The translations under genes were made by a program, and so were the position numbers. A stretch of DNA of 64,000 nt from positions 372,001 through 436,000 of the forward strand of contig NZ_JAHUWZ010000002.1 in assembly GCF_019218755.1 (NCBI RefSeq). Direction: 5' to 3'. Below the pieces are notes generated by a model, which was given only the letters and a program-made list of their open reading frames with translations, was not told the DNA's origin and searched no databases. The stretch's first letter is position 1, and the number at the start of each line of letters is the position of its first letter. This document shows, one piece after another, positions 28,417 through 38,321 of the stretch. Source of the stretch: Acidovorax sp. sif1233 (lineage in GTDB: Bacteria > Pseudomonadota > Gammaproteobacteria > Burkholderiales > Burkholderiaceae_C).

Positions 28417-29685
28417 ATGCCAGCCCCGCGGGGCTCCCTTACGCCGCTGCCCCGTTCCGTCTCCGTGCACAGCCCCACACTCGTCATTCTCGCGGCCATC
28501 CTGTCGGCGCTGGTTACCGCAGTGCTGTATGCCGTGTGGCATTTCAACAAGAACATCCCGGGCCTGCGGCTGTGGACGCTGTCATTCCTGGGCGCGTCGG
28601 TGTTCTGCGCCACGCTGCTGGCGCGCGAGCGGATGCCCGAAGTGCCGGCCGTGGTGCTGGCGCAGGGGGCCAATGCGCTGGCGGCCTACCTGTGCTGGCT
28701 GGGCAGCCGCGCCTACATGGGGCGCCCGCCCATCGCCCACCGGTATGCCGCGGCCGCCATCGTGTCGCTGGTGGCGCTGTCGGTGTATTTCACGGTGGCG
28801 CAGCCCCATCCCGGCGCGCGGTTCGCCCTGGCGGGCTGGTTCGCGGGCGTGTGCTTCCTGCTCACGGCGCGCACGCTGGCGCAGGGTGGCTTTCGCCGTG
28901 TGCCGGCGCGTTACCTGCTCGCGGGCGTCATGGCCTTCCATGGGGTGTGCGTGCTGGTGCGCCCCGTGATCTTCCGGCTGGCCGCCCCTTCGGATGCCGG
29001 CCTGCTGACGCAGCTGTCGCAGTTCGTGGTGCTGGAGGCCACGGTGGCCCTCGTGATGATCGCGTTTGGCGTGCTGATGCTGACCAATGAATTCGTGACG
29101 AGCGAGCTGCGCCACCTCGCCGAGATCGACCCGCTCACCAGCGTGTTCAACCGCCGCGCCTTCATCACGCTGCTGGACAAGGGCCTGAGCAATGCCCAGC
29201 GCACCCGGGCCGCGCTGCCCGTGCTGGTGATGGACCTCGACCACTTCAAGAAGATCAACGACACCGGCGGCCACCAGTGCGGGGACGACGCGCTGCGCCA
29301 CTTCGTGGACCTGGCCCACCGCTGCCTGCGCCGGGAGGATGTGATGGGCCGCCTGGGTGGGGAGGAGTTCGCCATCTTCCTGCCCAACGCGGACGGCCCT
29401 GGTGCCGCCGGCGTGGCCGAACGCCTGCGGGCGCTGGTCGAGTCCGAGCCCATGGATGCCGAACGGCGTCGCGTGGCCCTGACCGTGAGCATCGGCATCA
29501 CGCTGTCCACCAGCGGGGATTCGGCCGAGGCGGTGCTGCAGCGAGCGGACGAGGCGATGTACCTTGCCAAGGCGCGCGGGCGCAACCGGGTGGAGGTCGT
29601 GGCGCTGCCGGACGATCCCGTGCCGTTGAAGTGGCCGCGCCCCGCGGAGCGGCCAGGCACCGCGCGCAGCGCGGCGGTGCTGTAG
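28417..29685 (+). CDS. Membrane diguanylate cyclase (GGDEF)
   Basis: 422 residues from ATG 28417 (an in-frame TTG lies seven codons earlier). Residues 1-230 hold about seven membrane helices with short loops and no recognised extracellular sensor domain. The GGDEF domain (about 245-405) has DPLTSVFNRRAF, DLDHFKKINDTGGHQCGDD and the active site GRLGGEEFAIF, so it should make cyclic di-GMP. No RxxD inhibitory site is obvious five residues before GGEEF (CLRREDVMGRLGGEEF has RRED, close to it). No neighbouring partner gene is apparent. Confidence 0.92.
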   Translation: MPAPRGSLTPLPRSVSVHSPTLVILAAILSALVTAVLYAVWHFNKNIPGLRLWTLSFLGASVFCATLLARERMPEVPAVVLAQGANALAAYLCWLGSRAYMGRPPIAHRYAAAAIVSLVALSVYFTVAQPHPGARFALAGWFAGVCFLLTARTLAQGGFRRVPARYLLAGVMAFHGVCVLVRPVIFRLAAPSDAGLLTQLSQFVVLEATVALVMIAFGVLMLTNEFVTSELRHLAEIDPLTSVFNRRAFITLLDKGLSNAQRTRAALPVLVMDLDHFKKINDTGGHQCGDDALRHFVDLAHRCLRREDVMGRLGGEEFAIFLPNADGPGAAGVAERLRALVESEPMDAERRRVALTVSIGITLSTSGDSAEAVLQRADEAMYLAKARGRNRVEVVALPDDPVPLKWPRPAERPGTARSAAVL

Positions 29686-29861
29686 CCAGCTTCCACCAGG
29701 CGCGCGTGCGGTCGCGCCGCCGGGCCCTGCCGCTTGCCTGATGGGCCTGAAACGCTGCCTGTGTCGGCTGCCCGACCTTCGGGCGTGCCGCCGCGCAGCG
29801 CGCCGCCGCACAATGGTGGCCTTGCCTCGTCCCGTCCATTCCCAGACCACCACCATTCCCC

Positions 29862-30509
29862 ATGGCATTGAATCCCCTCGGCAGCAACCCGCTCGGCGGC
29901 GCGGGCCCGGGCACCGCGCCCGGTGCATCGCCGTCGGCGCCCGCAGCGCAGCGCAGGGCGTTCCTGGCATCCGGCACGGGGCTGGCCGCCCTGGGTGTGG
30001 CGGCGGCCGCCGGGGCAGGCTACCTGCTGTACCGGCCGGGCAACGACCGGCAACTCGTCTTTGGCACCCTGGCGCGCGCCATGCAAGAGGTCGAGCGCCT
30101 TGCGGGCGCTGCGGTCCAGCCGCTGGCGCCCGCCACGGCCTGGAACTGGCCGCAGACGCTGGAGCACTGCGCACAGAGCATCGAGTTCTCGCTGCGGGGC
30201 TTCCCGGCGCCCAGGTCGGCGCTGTTCCAGAACACCCTGGGTGCGGCTGCTTTCAACGTGTTTGCCCTGCGCGGCCGCATGAGCCACGACCTGGCGGAGC
30301 CCATCCCGGGCGCGCCCGCGCTGGATGCGTCCACGCCCGGGGCGTCGGCGGCCCTGGCCCGGCTGCGCCAAGCCGTGCAGGACTTCTCCGTGCACGCGGG
30401 GCCGCTGCACCCGCACTTCGCCTACGGGGCGCTGGACAAGGCGCAGTACGAGCAGGCGCACGCCATGCACCTGGCCAATCATCTGTCGGCGTTTGACGCA
30501 GGGGGCTGA
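29862..30509 (+). CDS. DUF1569/DinB-like protein with an RR-type N-terminal signal
   Basis: 215 residues. After a 30-residue Gly/Pro/Ala leader comes QRRAFLASG followed by a hydrophobic stretch to about residue 55, which looks like a twin-arginine signal or anchor. The rest resembles DUF1569 of the DinB four-helix fold: WPQTLEHCAQSIEFSLRG in the middle and YGALDKAQYEQAHAMHLANH at the end, with His residues placed as metal ligands. The biochemical role of DUF1569 is unknown; export of a DinB-like fold is not usual. Confidence 0.78.
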   Translation: MALNPLGSNPLGGAGPGTAPGASPSAPAAQRRAFLASGTGLAALGVAAAAGAGYLLYRPGNDRQLVFGTLARAMQEVERLAGAAVQPLAPATAWNWPQTLEHCAQSIEFSLRGFPAPRSALFQNTLGAAAFNVFALRGRMSHDLAEPIPGAPALDASTPGASAALARLRQAVQDFSVHAGPLHPHFAYGALDKAQYEQAHAMHLANHLSAFDAGG

Positions 30510-30560
30510 GCGCGGGCTGCGCGGCCCTGTGCAGTTCCATGCCATGCGGATGCCGGCTGG

Positions 30561-30617
30561 ATGCTATTGAAGTTATAGCTATTGGCGCTTGTCCAGAAAG
30601 CGCCAGAGGCATATTTC
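30561..30617 (+). repeat. Class-A intergenic repeat, copy 4
   Basis: ATGCTATTGAAGTTATAGCT then TGGCGCTTGTCCAG / AAAGCGCCA (8-bp stem) and AGAGGCATATTT. Between the convergent DUF1569-like and SUKH-like genes. Confidence 0.78.
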
Positions 30618-30639
30618 ACCCGAATGTGCCCATTCTCTC

Positions 30640-31296
30640 TCAGCCCAGATCGTCAAAATCCCATTGGGCGCAGAGGGCGTCAAAGCGCAGGGCGTCCAGC
30701 ACGCTCAGGAACACACCGGGTTCCGCAAGCTCCCCCTCGGAGTGCAGGTACCACACCAGCGCCTGCGGGCCCACGGTGAAGATGCGCAGCCCCGCCATGT
30801 CCACGACGGGCCGCGCCCGCAGGGCGTCCAGCAGCGACGCCAACTCGCCGGGCGTTGAGAACGCCCCGCACGTGCGCATGCCGCAGAACGGATAGCCGCC
30901 CTGTGCCATCTGGTAGTAGGAGACGGTGTGCAAAAACGCCTCCAGGCCCACGGCTTCCTCGAACCAGTCCGGGGAATCCAGGTCGGTGGTCTGCCACACC
31001 CGCTGCCGGGCATCGGTGGCCCACCAGCACACGCCCTGGTTCTCTTCCAGAAACAGCAGCTTGTCGCCCAGGCACTCCCAGTCTTGCGGCGGCGCAAACC
31101 GCTGAAAACCGGCCATCAAATCGGCACGCCTGCCCACGGCGGCGTAATAAGCGTGCAGGGCAGGGGGCACTGGGCCACCCAGGCGATGGCTTGCGGCGGC
31201 CAGTTCATCTTCCGGCAGCCCGTCTTCGGGGCTGACAGGGCGGCCCAGCAGCCAGGCCAGGGTGTCTGAAAGGGGCGGGGTGGTGAGGGCAGTCAT
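30640..31296 (-). CDS. SMI1/KNR4 (SUKH)-like protein
   Basis: 218 residues from ATG 31296. The pattern ASHRLGGPVPPALHAYYAAVG followed by FLEENQGVCWWATD and a middle-distance DSPDWFEEAVGLEAFL resembles SUKH-superfamily proteins, in which a small residue-Leu-Gly-x-Pro-x2-Leu-x3-Tyr motif precedes an EN-G-W motif. SUKH proteins are often immunity proteins to secreted toxins, but no toxin gene is visible here, so this is an orphan or a housekeeping variant. The family call is from motif resemblance only. Divergent from the export operon at 31454. Confidence 0.6.
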   Translation of the reverse strand: MTALTTPPLSDTLAWLLGRPVSPEDGLPEDELAAASHRLGGPVPPALHAYYAAVGRRADLMAGFQRFAPPQDWECLGDKLLFLEENQGVCWWATDARQRVWQTTDLDSPDWFEEAVGLEAFLHTVSYYQMAQGGYPFCGMRTCGAFSTPGELASLLDALRARPVVDMAGLRIFTVGPQALVWYLHSEGELAEPGVFLSVLDALRFDALCAQWDFDDLG

Positions 31297-31453
31297 GGGT
31301 GTCGGTTCAAGGGGCCGCCACGCGCGGCAGGTGCAGGCCGGATGTTCGGGTGGCGATTGATGCAGGTCAAGGGAGGGCGTGCTGCGGCTTGGGGTAACGC
31401 GGGGTGCAAAGCTACCATCCCTCGACGGGCCCAAGTGCCCACAAGGATGGACC

Positions 31454-32521
31454 ATGAGCAAGCAATGGAAGATCGCTGCGGCTTTGGCCGTGGTGCTGCT
31501 GGGGGGAGGGCTGCTGCTGCGCTGGGCGCCCTGGCAGGCCAAGTGGCCAGGCCCCGGCTTCGTGAGCGGCAACGGCCGCATCGAGGCCACCGAGATCGCC
31601 GTGGCCACCAAACTCGCGGGCAAGGTGCTCGATGTGCTGGTGGCCGAGGGCGATTTCGTGAAAGCCGGGCAACCCCTGGCCCGCATGCAGATCGACAGCC
31701 TGCAGGCCCAGCGTGAAGAGGCGGTGGCCCGGCTGCAGCAGGCGCAGCTGGCCATCGGCAGTGCCCAGGTGCAGGTGGCCCAGCGTGATAGCGACTACCA
31801 GGCCGCGCTGGCCGTGGTCGCGCAGCGCGAGAGCGACCTCGACACCGCCCGCCGCCGCCTGCCGCGCTCCGAGCAGCTGGCGCGCGAGGGCTTTTTCTCC
31901 AGCCAGTTGCTCGACGACGACCGCGCCAAGGTGCGCAGCCAGCAAGCCGCTGTGACCGCTGCAAAAGCCCAGGCGAAGGCCGCGCAGGCGGGCATCGGTG
32001 CGTCGCGCACGCAGGTGACCAGCGCCGAGGCCAATGTGCGCGCGCTGCAGGCCACGCTGGCCCGCATCGATGTGGAGCTGGCCGACAGCGAGCTCAAGGC
32101 GCCGCGCGATGGCCGCGTCCAGTTCCGCGTGGTGCAGCCCGGCGAGGTGGTGGGTGCGGGTGCGCGCGTGCTGCAGCTGGTGGACCTGAGCGACGTGTAC
32201 ATGACCTTCTTTTTGCCTGAGACCGTGGCGGGCCGCGTGGCGCTGGGCAGCGAGGTGCGCATCGTGCTCGATGCCGCGCCGGGCTTCGTCATCCCGGCCA
32301 CCGTGTCGTTCGTGGCCAGCACCGCGCAGTTCACCCCCAAGACGGTGGAAACCGCGAGCGAGCGCCAGAAGCTCATGTTCCGCGTGCGCGCGCAGATCGA
32401 CAAGGCGCTGCTGCTGCGCCACCAGGAACAGGTCAAGACCGGACTGCCCGGCGTGGCCTGGCTGCGGGTGGACCCTGCGGTGGAGTGGCCCGCAGAACTC
32501 GCCGTCAAGGCTGGCCAGTGA
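31454..32521 (+). CDS. yhiI: HlyD-family membrane fusion protein (YhiI-like)
   Basis: 355 residues, the same length as E. coli YhiI. One N-terminal membrane helix ([16 protein letters not shown]), then a biotinyl-lipoyl-like domain split by a long coiled-coil hairpin (about 85-215) rich in Gln, Ala and Arg, and a beta-barrel domain ([20 protein letters not shown]). It would link the inner-membrane ABC exporter to an outer-membrane channel. AAGGAT precedes the ATG. Its TGA overlaps the GTG of the next gene. The next two genes are rbbA- and yhhJ-like. Confidence 0.9.
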   Translation: MSKQWKIAAALAVVLLGGGLLLRWAPWQAKWPGPGFVSGNGRIEATEIAVATKLAGKVLDVLVAEGDFVKAGQPLARMQIDSLQAQREEAVARLQQAQLAIGSAQVQVAQRDSDYQAALAVVAQRESDLDTARRRLPRSEQLAREGFFSSQLLDDDRAKVRSQQAAVTAAKAQAKAAQAGIGASRTQVTSAEANVRALQATLARIDVELADSELKAPRDGRVQFRVVQPGEVVGAGARVLQLVDLSDVYMTFFLPETVAGRVALGSEVRIVLDAAPGFVIPATVSFVASTAQFTPKTVETASERQKLMFRVRAQIDKALLLRHQEQVKTGLPGVAWLRVDPAVEWPAELAVKAGQ

Positions 32522-35289
32522 ACCCAGCGGCCGGCGCTGCACCCGTGGCCCGCCTGCGCGGCGTGGGCCAGCGCTACGGGCGCACGGTGGCGCTGGAGGG
32601 CATCGACCTGGAGGTGGCCGCCGGCCGCATGGTGGGCCTGATCGGGCCGGATGGCGTGGGCAAGTCCAGCCTGCTGGCCCTGGTGGCGGGCGCGCGGGCG
32701 GTGCAGCAGGGCACCGTGGAGGTGCTGGGCGGCGACATGGCCCAAAGCCGCCACCGCAGCCGGGTGTGCCCCCGCATCGCCTACATGCCCCAGGGCTTGG
32801 GCAAGAACCTGTACCCCACGCTGTCGGTGGAAGAGAACCTGCAGTTTTTTGGCCGCCTGTTCGGGCACGACGCGGCCGAGCGGCGCCGCCGCATTGACGA
32901 ACTCACGCGCAGCACGGGGCTGTATCCATTCCTGGCGCGGCCAGCGGGCAAGCTCTCGGGCGGCATGAAGCAGAAGCTGGCCCTGTGCTGCGCGCTCATC
33001 CACGACCCCGACCTGCTGATCCTGGACGAGCCCACCACCGGCGTGGACCCGCTGGCGCGCGCGCAGTTCTGGGATTTGATCGGCCGCATCCGCGCCGCGC
33101 GGCCGGGCATGAGCGTGATCGTGGCCACGGCCTACATGGAAGAGGCGCAGCGTTTTGAATGGCTGGTGGCCATGGACGAAGGGCGCATCCTGGCCACCGG
33201 TACGCCTGCCGAGCTGATGGCCCGCACCGGGCACGATGCGCTGGAGCAGGCTTTTGTGGCCCTGCTGCCCGAGGCCAAGCGCCGGGGCCACCGGGCGGTG
33301 CAGATTCCGCCGTTGGACCGGTCGCAGGCAGACGACGCTGCCAACGTCGCCATCGAGGCGCGCGACCTCACCATGCGCTTTGGCGACTTTGTGGCGGTGG
33401 ACCATGTGAGCTTTCGCATCCAGCGGGGCGAGATCTTTGGCTTTCTGGGCAGCAACGGCTGCGGCAAGTCCACCACCATGAAGATGCTCACCGGCCTGCT
33501 GCCCGCCAGCGACGGGCAGGCCTGGCTGTTTGGCCAGCCGGTGGACCCCAAGGACATGGCCACGCGGCGGCGGGTGGGTTACATGTCGCAGGCGTTTTCG
33601 CTGTACAGCGAGCTGTCGGTGGAGCAGAACCTGGTGCTGCATGCCCGGCTGTTCCACGTGCCCGAGGCCGAGGTACCCGCGCGCGTGACGGCCATGCTCG
33701 AGCGCTTTGACCTGCAGGCCGCGCGCGGCTCGCTGCCCATGAAGCTGCCGCTGGGCATGCGCCAGCGCCTGTCGCTGGCCGTGGCCATGGTGCACCAGCC
33801 CGAGCTGCTGATCCTGGACGAGCCCACCTCGGGCGTGGACCCCATGGCGCGCGACAACTTCTGGCGCCTGATGGTGGAGCTGGCGCGGCGCGACAAGGTC
33901 ACCATCTTCATCTCCACCCACTTCATGAACGAGGCCGAGCGCTGCGACCGCATCTCGCTGATGCACGCGGGGCGTGTGCTGGAGAGCGCCGCGCCGCAGG
34001 ACATCGTGGCCAAGCGCGGTGCTGCCACGCTGGAGGAAGCCTTCATCGGCTACCTGGAAGATGCCGCGGGCACGGCCCAGGCCCCTGTACCCGTGGAGGC
34101 TTCGGACCACACCAGGCTATCGGCTGTACCCACACCCAACGCCTCCACCTGGCCCACTCGTTTGCGCCAGAGCCTGGCCCGCATCCACAGCACCCAGTGG
34201 CGCGAATCTCTGGAGCTGCGCCGCGACCCCGTGCGGGGCGCCATGGCGCTGCTGGGCTCGCTGATCCTGATGTTCGTGATGGGCTACGGCATCAGCATGG
34301 ACGTGGAGAACCTGCGCTTTGCCGTGCTGGACCGCGACCAGACCGCGCTGAGCCGCGCCTACACCCTGAACCTCGCGGGCTCGCGCTACTTCACCGAGCA
34401 GCCGCCGATTGCCACCTACGCCGAGCTGGACGCGCGCATGCGCTCCGCCGAGATATCGCTGGCGCTGGAGATCCCGCCCGGCTTTGCGCGCGACGTGGCA
34501 CGCGGCCAGCCGGTGCAGATCGGTGCCTGGGTGGACGGGGCCATGCCCCAGCGCGCCGAAACCGTCATCGGCTACGCCCAGGGCCTGCACCAGCAATGGC
34601 TGGTGGAGCAAAGCCGCAGCCGCACGGGCGTGGTGCCCCGGGGCCTTCTGGAGGTGGAGCCGCGCTACCGCTACAACCCCGACGTGCGCAGCCTGCCGTC
34701 CATGGTGCCTGCCGTGATCCCGCTGCTGTTGCTCATGCTGCCCGCCATGCTCACGGCCCTGGCCGTGGTGCGCGAGAAGGAACTGGGCTCGATCATCAAC
34801 CTGTATGTGACGCCCACCACGCGCACCGAATTCATGCTGGGCAAGCAGCTGCCCTATGTGCTGCTGGCGCTGTTCAACTTTGGCTTGATGTGCCTGGCGG
34901 CGGTGACGGTTTTTGGCGTGCCGATGACGGGAAGTTTTGCCACATTGACGCTGGCCGCCGTGGTGTTCAGCCTGTGCTCCACGGGCATGGGCCTCTTGGC
35001 CTCCACCGTCACGCGCAGCCAGATCGCGGCGATGTTCTTCGCCATGGTGGGCACCATCATTCCCGCCGTGCAGTTTGCGGGGCTCATCAACCCGGTGTCG
35101 TCCATGACGGGGTTTGCGCGCTGGGTGGGCGAGGTCTACCCGGCCAGCCACATGTTCACCATCAGCCGGGGCGTGTTCAACAAGGCGCTGGGATTGCAGG
35201 ACCTGCAGGCCGAGTTCTGGCCCATGCTGGTGGCGGTGCCGGTCATCGTCGGTGCCGCCATTGCCTTGCTGAAGAAGCAGGAGACCTGA
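32518..35289 (+). CDS. rbbA: RbbA/YhiH-like ABC exporter: two ATPase domains fused to an ABC-2 permease
   Basis: 923 residues (E. coli RbbA is 911). ATPase 1: Walker A GPDGVGKS (43-50), signature [12 protein letters not shown], Walker [11 protein letters not shown]. ATPase 2: Walker A GSNGCGKS, a degenerate signature [12 protein letters not shown] and [10 protein letters not shown]; the altered second signature is also typical of RbbA. From about 580 an ABC-2 permease domain with six helices follows. RbbA was reported as a ribosome-bound ATPase in E. coli, but the fused permease and this operon fit export. GTG start at 32518 overlaps the yhiI stop; yhhJ starts one base after its stop. Confidence 0.92.
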   Translation: MNPAAGAAPVARLRGVGQRYGRTVALEGIDLEVAAGRMVGLIGPDGVGKSSLLALVAGARAVQQGTVEVLGGDMAQSRHRSRVCPRIAYMPQGLGKNLYPTLSVEENLQFFGRLFGHDAAERRRRIDELTRSTGLYPFLARPAGKLSGGMKQKLALCCALIHDPDLLILDEPTTGVDPLARAQFWDLIGRIRAARPGMSVIVATAYMEEAQRFEWLVAMDEGRILATGTPAELMARTGHDALEQAFVALLPEAKRRGHRAVQIPPLDRSQADDAANVAIEARDLTMRFGDFVAVDHVSFRIQRGEIFGFLGSNGCGKSTTMKMLTGLLPASDGQAWLFGQPVDPKDMATRRRVGYMSQAFSLYSELSVEQNLVLHARLFHVPEAEVPARVTAMLERFDLQAARGSLPMKLPLGMRQRLSLAVAMVHQPELLILDEPTSGVDPMARDNFWRLMVELARRDKVTIFISTHFMNEAERCDRISLMHAGRVLESAAPQDIVAKRGAATLEEAFIGYLEDAAGTAQAPVPVEASDHTRLSAVPTPNASTWPTRLRQSLARIHSTQWRESLELRRDPVRGAMALLGSLILMFVMGYGISMDVENLRFAVLDRDQTALSRAYTLNLAGSRYFTEQPPIATYAELDARMRSAEISLALEIPPGFARDVARGQPVQIGAWVDGAMPQRAETVIGYAQGLHQQWLVEQSRSRTGVVPRGLLEVEPRYRYNPDVRSLPSMVPAVIPLLLLMLPAMLTALAVVREKELGSIINLYVTPTTRTEFMLGKQLPYVLLALFNFGLMCLAAVTVFGVPMTGSFATLTLAAVVFSLCSTGMGLLASTVTRSQIAAMFFAMVGTIIPAVQFAGLINPVSSMTGFARWVGEVYPASHMFTISRGVFNKALGLQDLQAEFWPMLVAVPVIVGAAIALLKKQET

Positions 35290-35290
35290 C

Positions 35291-36412
35291 ATGGCGTTGC
35301 GTGGACGGTGGTCCAACATCTTTCGGTTAGGCATCAAGGAGCTTTGGAGCCTGTGGCGCGACCCGGCCATGCTGTTCCTCATCGTCTACACCACCACACT
35401 CGCGGTGTACTCGGCGGGCATGGCGCAGCCCGAGACGCTGCACCACGTGCCCATTGCCATCGTGGACGAGGACGACTCGGCCTTGTCCCAGCGCATCGCC
35501 ACCGCGTTCTACGCCCCCCAGTTCACGCGCCCCGCCATGATCAGCATGCGCGAGGTGGACCCGGGCCTGGACGCCGGCCGCTTCACGCTGGTGCTGCACA
35601 TCCCCGCCCACTTCCAGCGCGACGTGCTGGCAGGCCGGGTGCCGCAGGTGCAGCTCAACATCGACGCCACGCGCATGGGGCAGGCGTTCGCGGCCAATGG
35701 GGCGGTGCAGCAGATCGTGCAGCTGGAGGTGGCCGAGTTCGTGCAGCGCGACCGCTCCGTGGCCGAGCAGCCCATCGAGCTCACGGTGCGCTCGCGCTTC
35801 AACCCGGCGCTGAACCCCGCGTGGTTCGGCTCGCTCATGGAGCTGATCAACATCGTGACCATGCTCTCCATCATCCTCACCGGCGCCGCGCTGATCCGCG
35901 AGCGCGAGCATGGAACGGTGGAGCATTTGCTGGTGATGCCCGTCACCCCGGGCGAGATCATGCTGGCCAAGGTCTGGGCCATGGCGCTGGTGGTGCTGGT
36001 CGCCACGTGGATTTCGCTCACGGCGGTGATCCGCTGGGCGATTGGCGTGCCCATCGAGGGTTCGGTGCCGCTGTTCCTGCTGGGGGCCACGCTGCACCTG
36101 TTTGCCACCACGTCCATGGGCATCTTCATGGCCACGGTGGCGCGCAGCATGCCGCAGTTTGGCTTGCTGATGGTGCTGGTGATGATGCTGTCGGGCGGCG
36201 TCACCCCGCGCGAGAGCATGCCGCTGTGGGTGCAGTACGGCATGGCGCTGGCGCCCACCACCCACTTCACCGAACTGGCCCAGGCCATCCTCTACCGGGG
36301 CGCGGGCTGGGCGGTGGTGTGGCCGTCGCTGGTGTGGCTGCTGGGGATTGGGGCCGTGCTGTTCAGCCTGGCGCTGGCGCGGTTTCGCAAGACGATTGCG
36401 CGCATGGCGTAG
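35291..36412 (+). CDS. yhhJ: ABC-2 type permease (YhhJ-like)
   Basis: 373 residues, one helix near the N-terminus (MLFLIVYTTTLAVYSAG), a large extracytoplasmic loop of about 150 residues and five further helices (from about 185), the ABC2_membrane_3 arrangement. It should pair with the permease half of the RbbA-like protein to form the export channel. It follows rbbA directly, completing a yhiI-rbbA-yhhJ operon. The exported molecule is not indicated by the sequence. Downstream is a class-A repeat. Confidence 0.9.
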   Translation: MALRGRWSNIFRLGIKELWSLWRDPAMLFLIVYTTTLAVYSAGMAQPETLHHVPIAIVDEDDSALSQRIATAFYAPQFTRPAMISMREVDPGLDAGRFTLVLHIPAHFQRDVLAGRVPQVQLNIDATRMGQAFAANGAVQQIVQLEVAEFVQRDRSVAEQPIELTVRSRFNPALNPAWFGSLMELINIVTMLSIILTGAALIREREHGTVEHLLVMPVTPGEIMLAKVWAMALVVLVATWISLTAVIRWAIGVPIEGSVPLFLLGATLHLFATTSMGIFMATVARSMPQFGLLMVLVMMLSGGVTPRESMPLWVQYGMALAPTTHFTELAQAILYRGAGWAVVWPSLVWLLGIGAVLFSLALARFRKTIARMA

Positions 36413-36420
36413 ATGCTTGT

Positions 36421-36480
36421 AATGCTATGGAATGTGTAGCTGCCTGCGCTTGATACATAAGCGCGAGAGGCTAATTTGAT
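36421..36480 (+). repeat. Class-A intergenic repeat, copy 5
   Basis: ATGCTATGGAATGTGTAGCT, then GCGCTTGATACAT / AAGCGC and GAGAGGCTAATTTGAT. It overlaps the 3' end of the convergent cytosine deaminase gene: the stop codon of that gene (36471-36473) lies in the repeat. Confidence 0.78.
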
Positions 36481-37745
36481 GTGAAATTCACGTTGTCGGG
36501 CCGCCCCGGCAGGTGCAGTTGGGCCACGGGGGGCGGGCTGCTGGCCAGTAGCTTGCCGCGCCGCCACACGCCCAGGCGCGCGGCGCGCAGGCGGATTGCT
36601 TCCACGGGATTGCGTGCGTGCAGCAGCACGAAGTCGGCATATGCGCCCGGCTCGATGCCGTAGCCCTCCAGCCCCAGCAGCTTGGCGGGATTCACCGTCA
36701 CCGCATCAAAACACTGCCGCATCGCGGCCTGGCTGGTCATCTGCCCCACGTGCAGGCCCATGTGCGCGGCCTCCAGCATGTCGGCGCTGCCGCCGCTGTA
36801 CCAGGGGTCCAGCACGCAGTCGTGGCCGAACGCCACGGTCAGGCCCGCGGCCATCAGCTCGGGCACGCGGGTCATGCCCCGGCGCTTGGGGTAGGTGTCG
36901 TGGCGGCCCTGCAGCGTGATGTTGATGAGCGGGTTGGCCACCACGCCCAGGTCGGCCTCGGCCATCAGCGGGATGAGCTTGCTCACGTAGTAGTTGTCCA
37001 TGCTGTGCATGGAGGTGAGGTGCGAACCCGTCACGCGGCCCTGCAGGCCCAGGCGCTGGGTCTCAAAGGCCAGGGTTTCGACGTGGCGTGACAGCGGATC
37101 GTCGGATTCGTCGCAGTGCATGTCCACGCGCTTGCCCTGGCTTGCCGCCAGTTCGCAGAGGACCTTCACGCTCTCGGCGCCCTGGGCCATGGTGCGCTCG
37201 AAATGCGGAATGCCGCCCACCACCTCCACGCCCATATCCAGAGCCCGTTTCAGGTTGTCGAGCCCCCCCGGCGCGCGCAGCACCCCGTCTTGTGGGAAGG
37301 CCACGAGCTGCAGGTCCAGGTAGGGCGCCACGCGCTGTTTCACATCCAGCAGGGCCTGCACGGGCAGCAGGCTGGGGTGGCTCGTGTCCACATGGCTGCG
37401 AATGGCCAGCAGTCCGCGCGCCACGGCCATGTCGCAATAGCGCAGGGCGCGCTCTACGATGGACTCGTGCGTCAGCATCGGCTTGAGCTCGCCCCACAGT
37501 GCAATGCCTTCGAGCAGCGTGCCACTCTCGTTCACGCGCGGCTGGCCGTAGCTCAGGGTCGAGTCCATGTGGAAATGCGCGTCCACGAACGGTGGGCTGA
37601 CGAGCAGGTCGCCCGCATCCACTGTTTCGTGCGCGGGGGCTTGCAGGCCCTCGGTCACCTCGGCGATGCGGCCGTCCTGCACGGCAATCGACATGTTCTG
37701 GCGGCCGTCGGGCAGGGTGGCGTGGGTGATGAGCAGGTCGAGCAT
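36471..37745 (-). CDS. codA: Cytosine deaminase-type amidohydrolase
   Basis: 424 residues from ATG 37745, matching E. coli CodA in length (427). Metal ligands: His 57 and His 59 in VDAHFHMD, His in DMHCDESDD (HCDE, with the catalytic Glu), HLTSMHS and Asp in GHDCVLDPW. It should deaminate cytosine to uracil in the cytoplasm; isoguanine or other bases are possible for relatives. It is in the same direction as, and downstream of, the nucleoside ABC transporter and upp (46064), which fits pyrimidine salvage. Its last residues are encoded by a class-A repeat. Confidence 0.9.
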   Translation of the reverse strand: MLDLLITHATLPDGRQNMSIAVQDGRIAEVTEGLQAPAHETVDAGDLLVSPPFVDAHFHMDSTLSYGQPRVNESGTLLEGIALWGELKPMLTHESIVERALRYCDMAVARGLLAIRSHVDTSHPSLLPVQALLDVKQRVAPYLDLQLVAFPQDGVLRAPGGLDNLKRALDMGVEVVGGIPHFERTMAQGAESVKVLCELAASQGKRVDMHCDESDDPLSRHVETLAFETQRLGLQGRVTGSHLTSMHSMDNYYVSKLIPLMAEADLGVVANPLINITLQGRHDTYPKRRGMTRVPELMAAGLTVAFGHDCVLDPWYSGGSADMLEAAHMGLHVGQMTSQAAMRQCFDAVTVNPAKLLGLEGYGIEPGAYADFVLLHARNPVEAIRLRAARLGVWRRGKLLASSPPPVAQLHLPGRPDNVNFTSN

Positions 37746-37864
37746 GGTGGGGGCGTCTGGTGTCGGGGTGTCGGGTTTTTTCAAGACCGTGGCGGGCTTT
37801 GTGCCTAAGCTGGGTGTCTCACAGGGCGCATCTATTTCAGCGCATTTTTGCAAAGGCAGTCTTC

Positions 37865-38257
37865 ATGCAATTTGGCTACACCATTCTCTACGTCGAAGAT
37901 GTTCCCAGGACCATCGCTTTTTATGAGGCCGCCTTCGGCTTCACCCGCCGCTTCGTGCACGAGGCCGGCGACTTCGGCGAGCTGGACACGGGCGCCACCG
38001 CGCTGGCCTTCTCGTCGCTGCGGCTGATGGCCGAGCTGGGCAAGAACCCGCAGCGCGCGTCGGCCGAGGCGCCCAGTTTCGAGATCGCGTTCACCACCAC
38101 CGACGTGGCCGCTGCCGTGCAGCGCGCGGTGGATGCCGGTGCCCGGCTGGTGCAGGCGCCCGGGCAGATGCCCTGGGGCCAGACGGTGGCCTATGTCGCG
38201 GACATCAACGGCGCGCTGGTGGAGCTGTGCACGCCCATGGGGCCGCCAGCCGTTTGA
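37865..38257 (+). CDS. VOC-family (glyoxalase/bleomycin resistance) protein
   Basis: 130 residues. Two beta-alpha-beta-beta-beta units of the vicinal-oxygen-chelate fold: GYTILYVEDVPRTIAFYEAA and FEIAFTTTDVAAAVQRAVDA, with a late Glu-type ligand in NGALVELCTP. Metal-dependent lyases, dioxygenases and drug-binding proteins share this fold; nothing here picks one. Divergent from codA and convergent with the AraC-type gene. ATG 37865 fits the usual N-terminus of the family. Confidence 0.88.
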   Translation: MQFGYTILYVEDVPRTIAFYEAAFGFTRRFVHEAGDFGELDTGATALAFSSLRLMAELGKNPQRASAEAPSFEIAFTTTDVAAAVQRAVDAGARLVQAPGQMPWGQTVAYVADINGALVELCTPMGPPAV

Positions 38258-38321
38258 ACGGTCGTAGTGGCGCAGGCGTAGACGGTGGTGCCGGCCCCGG
38301 GGCGTGGGTTTCACATGCAAT

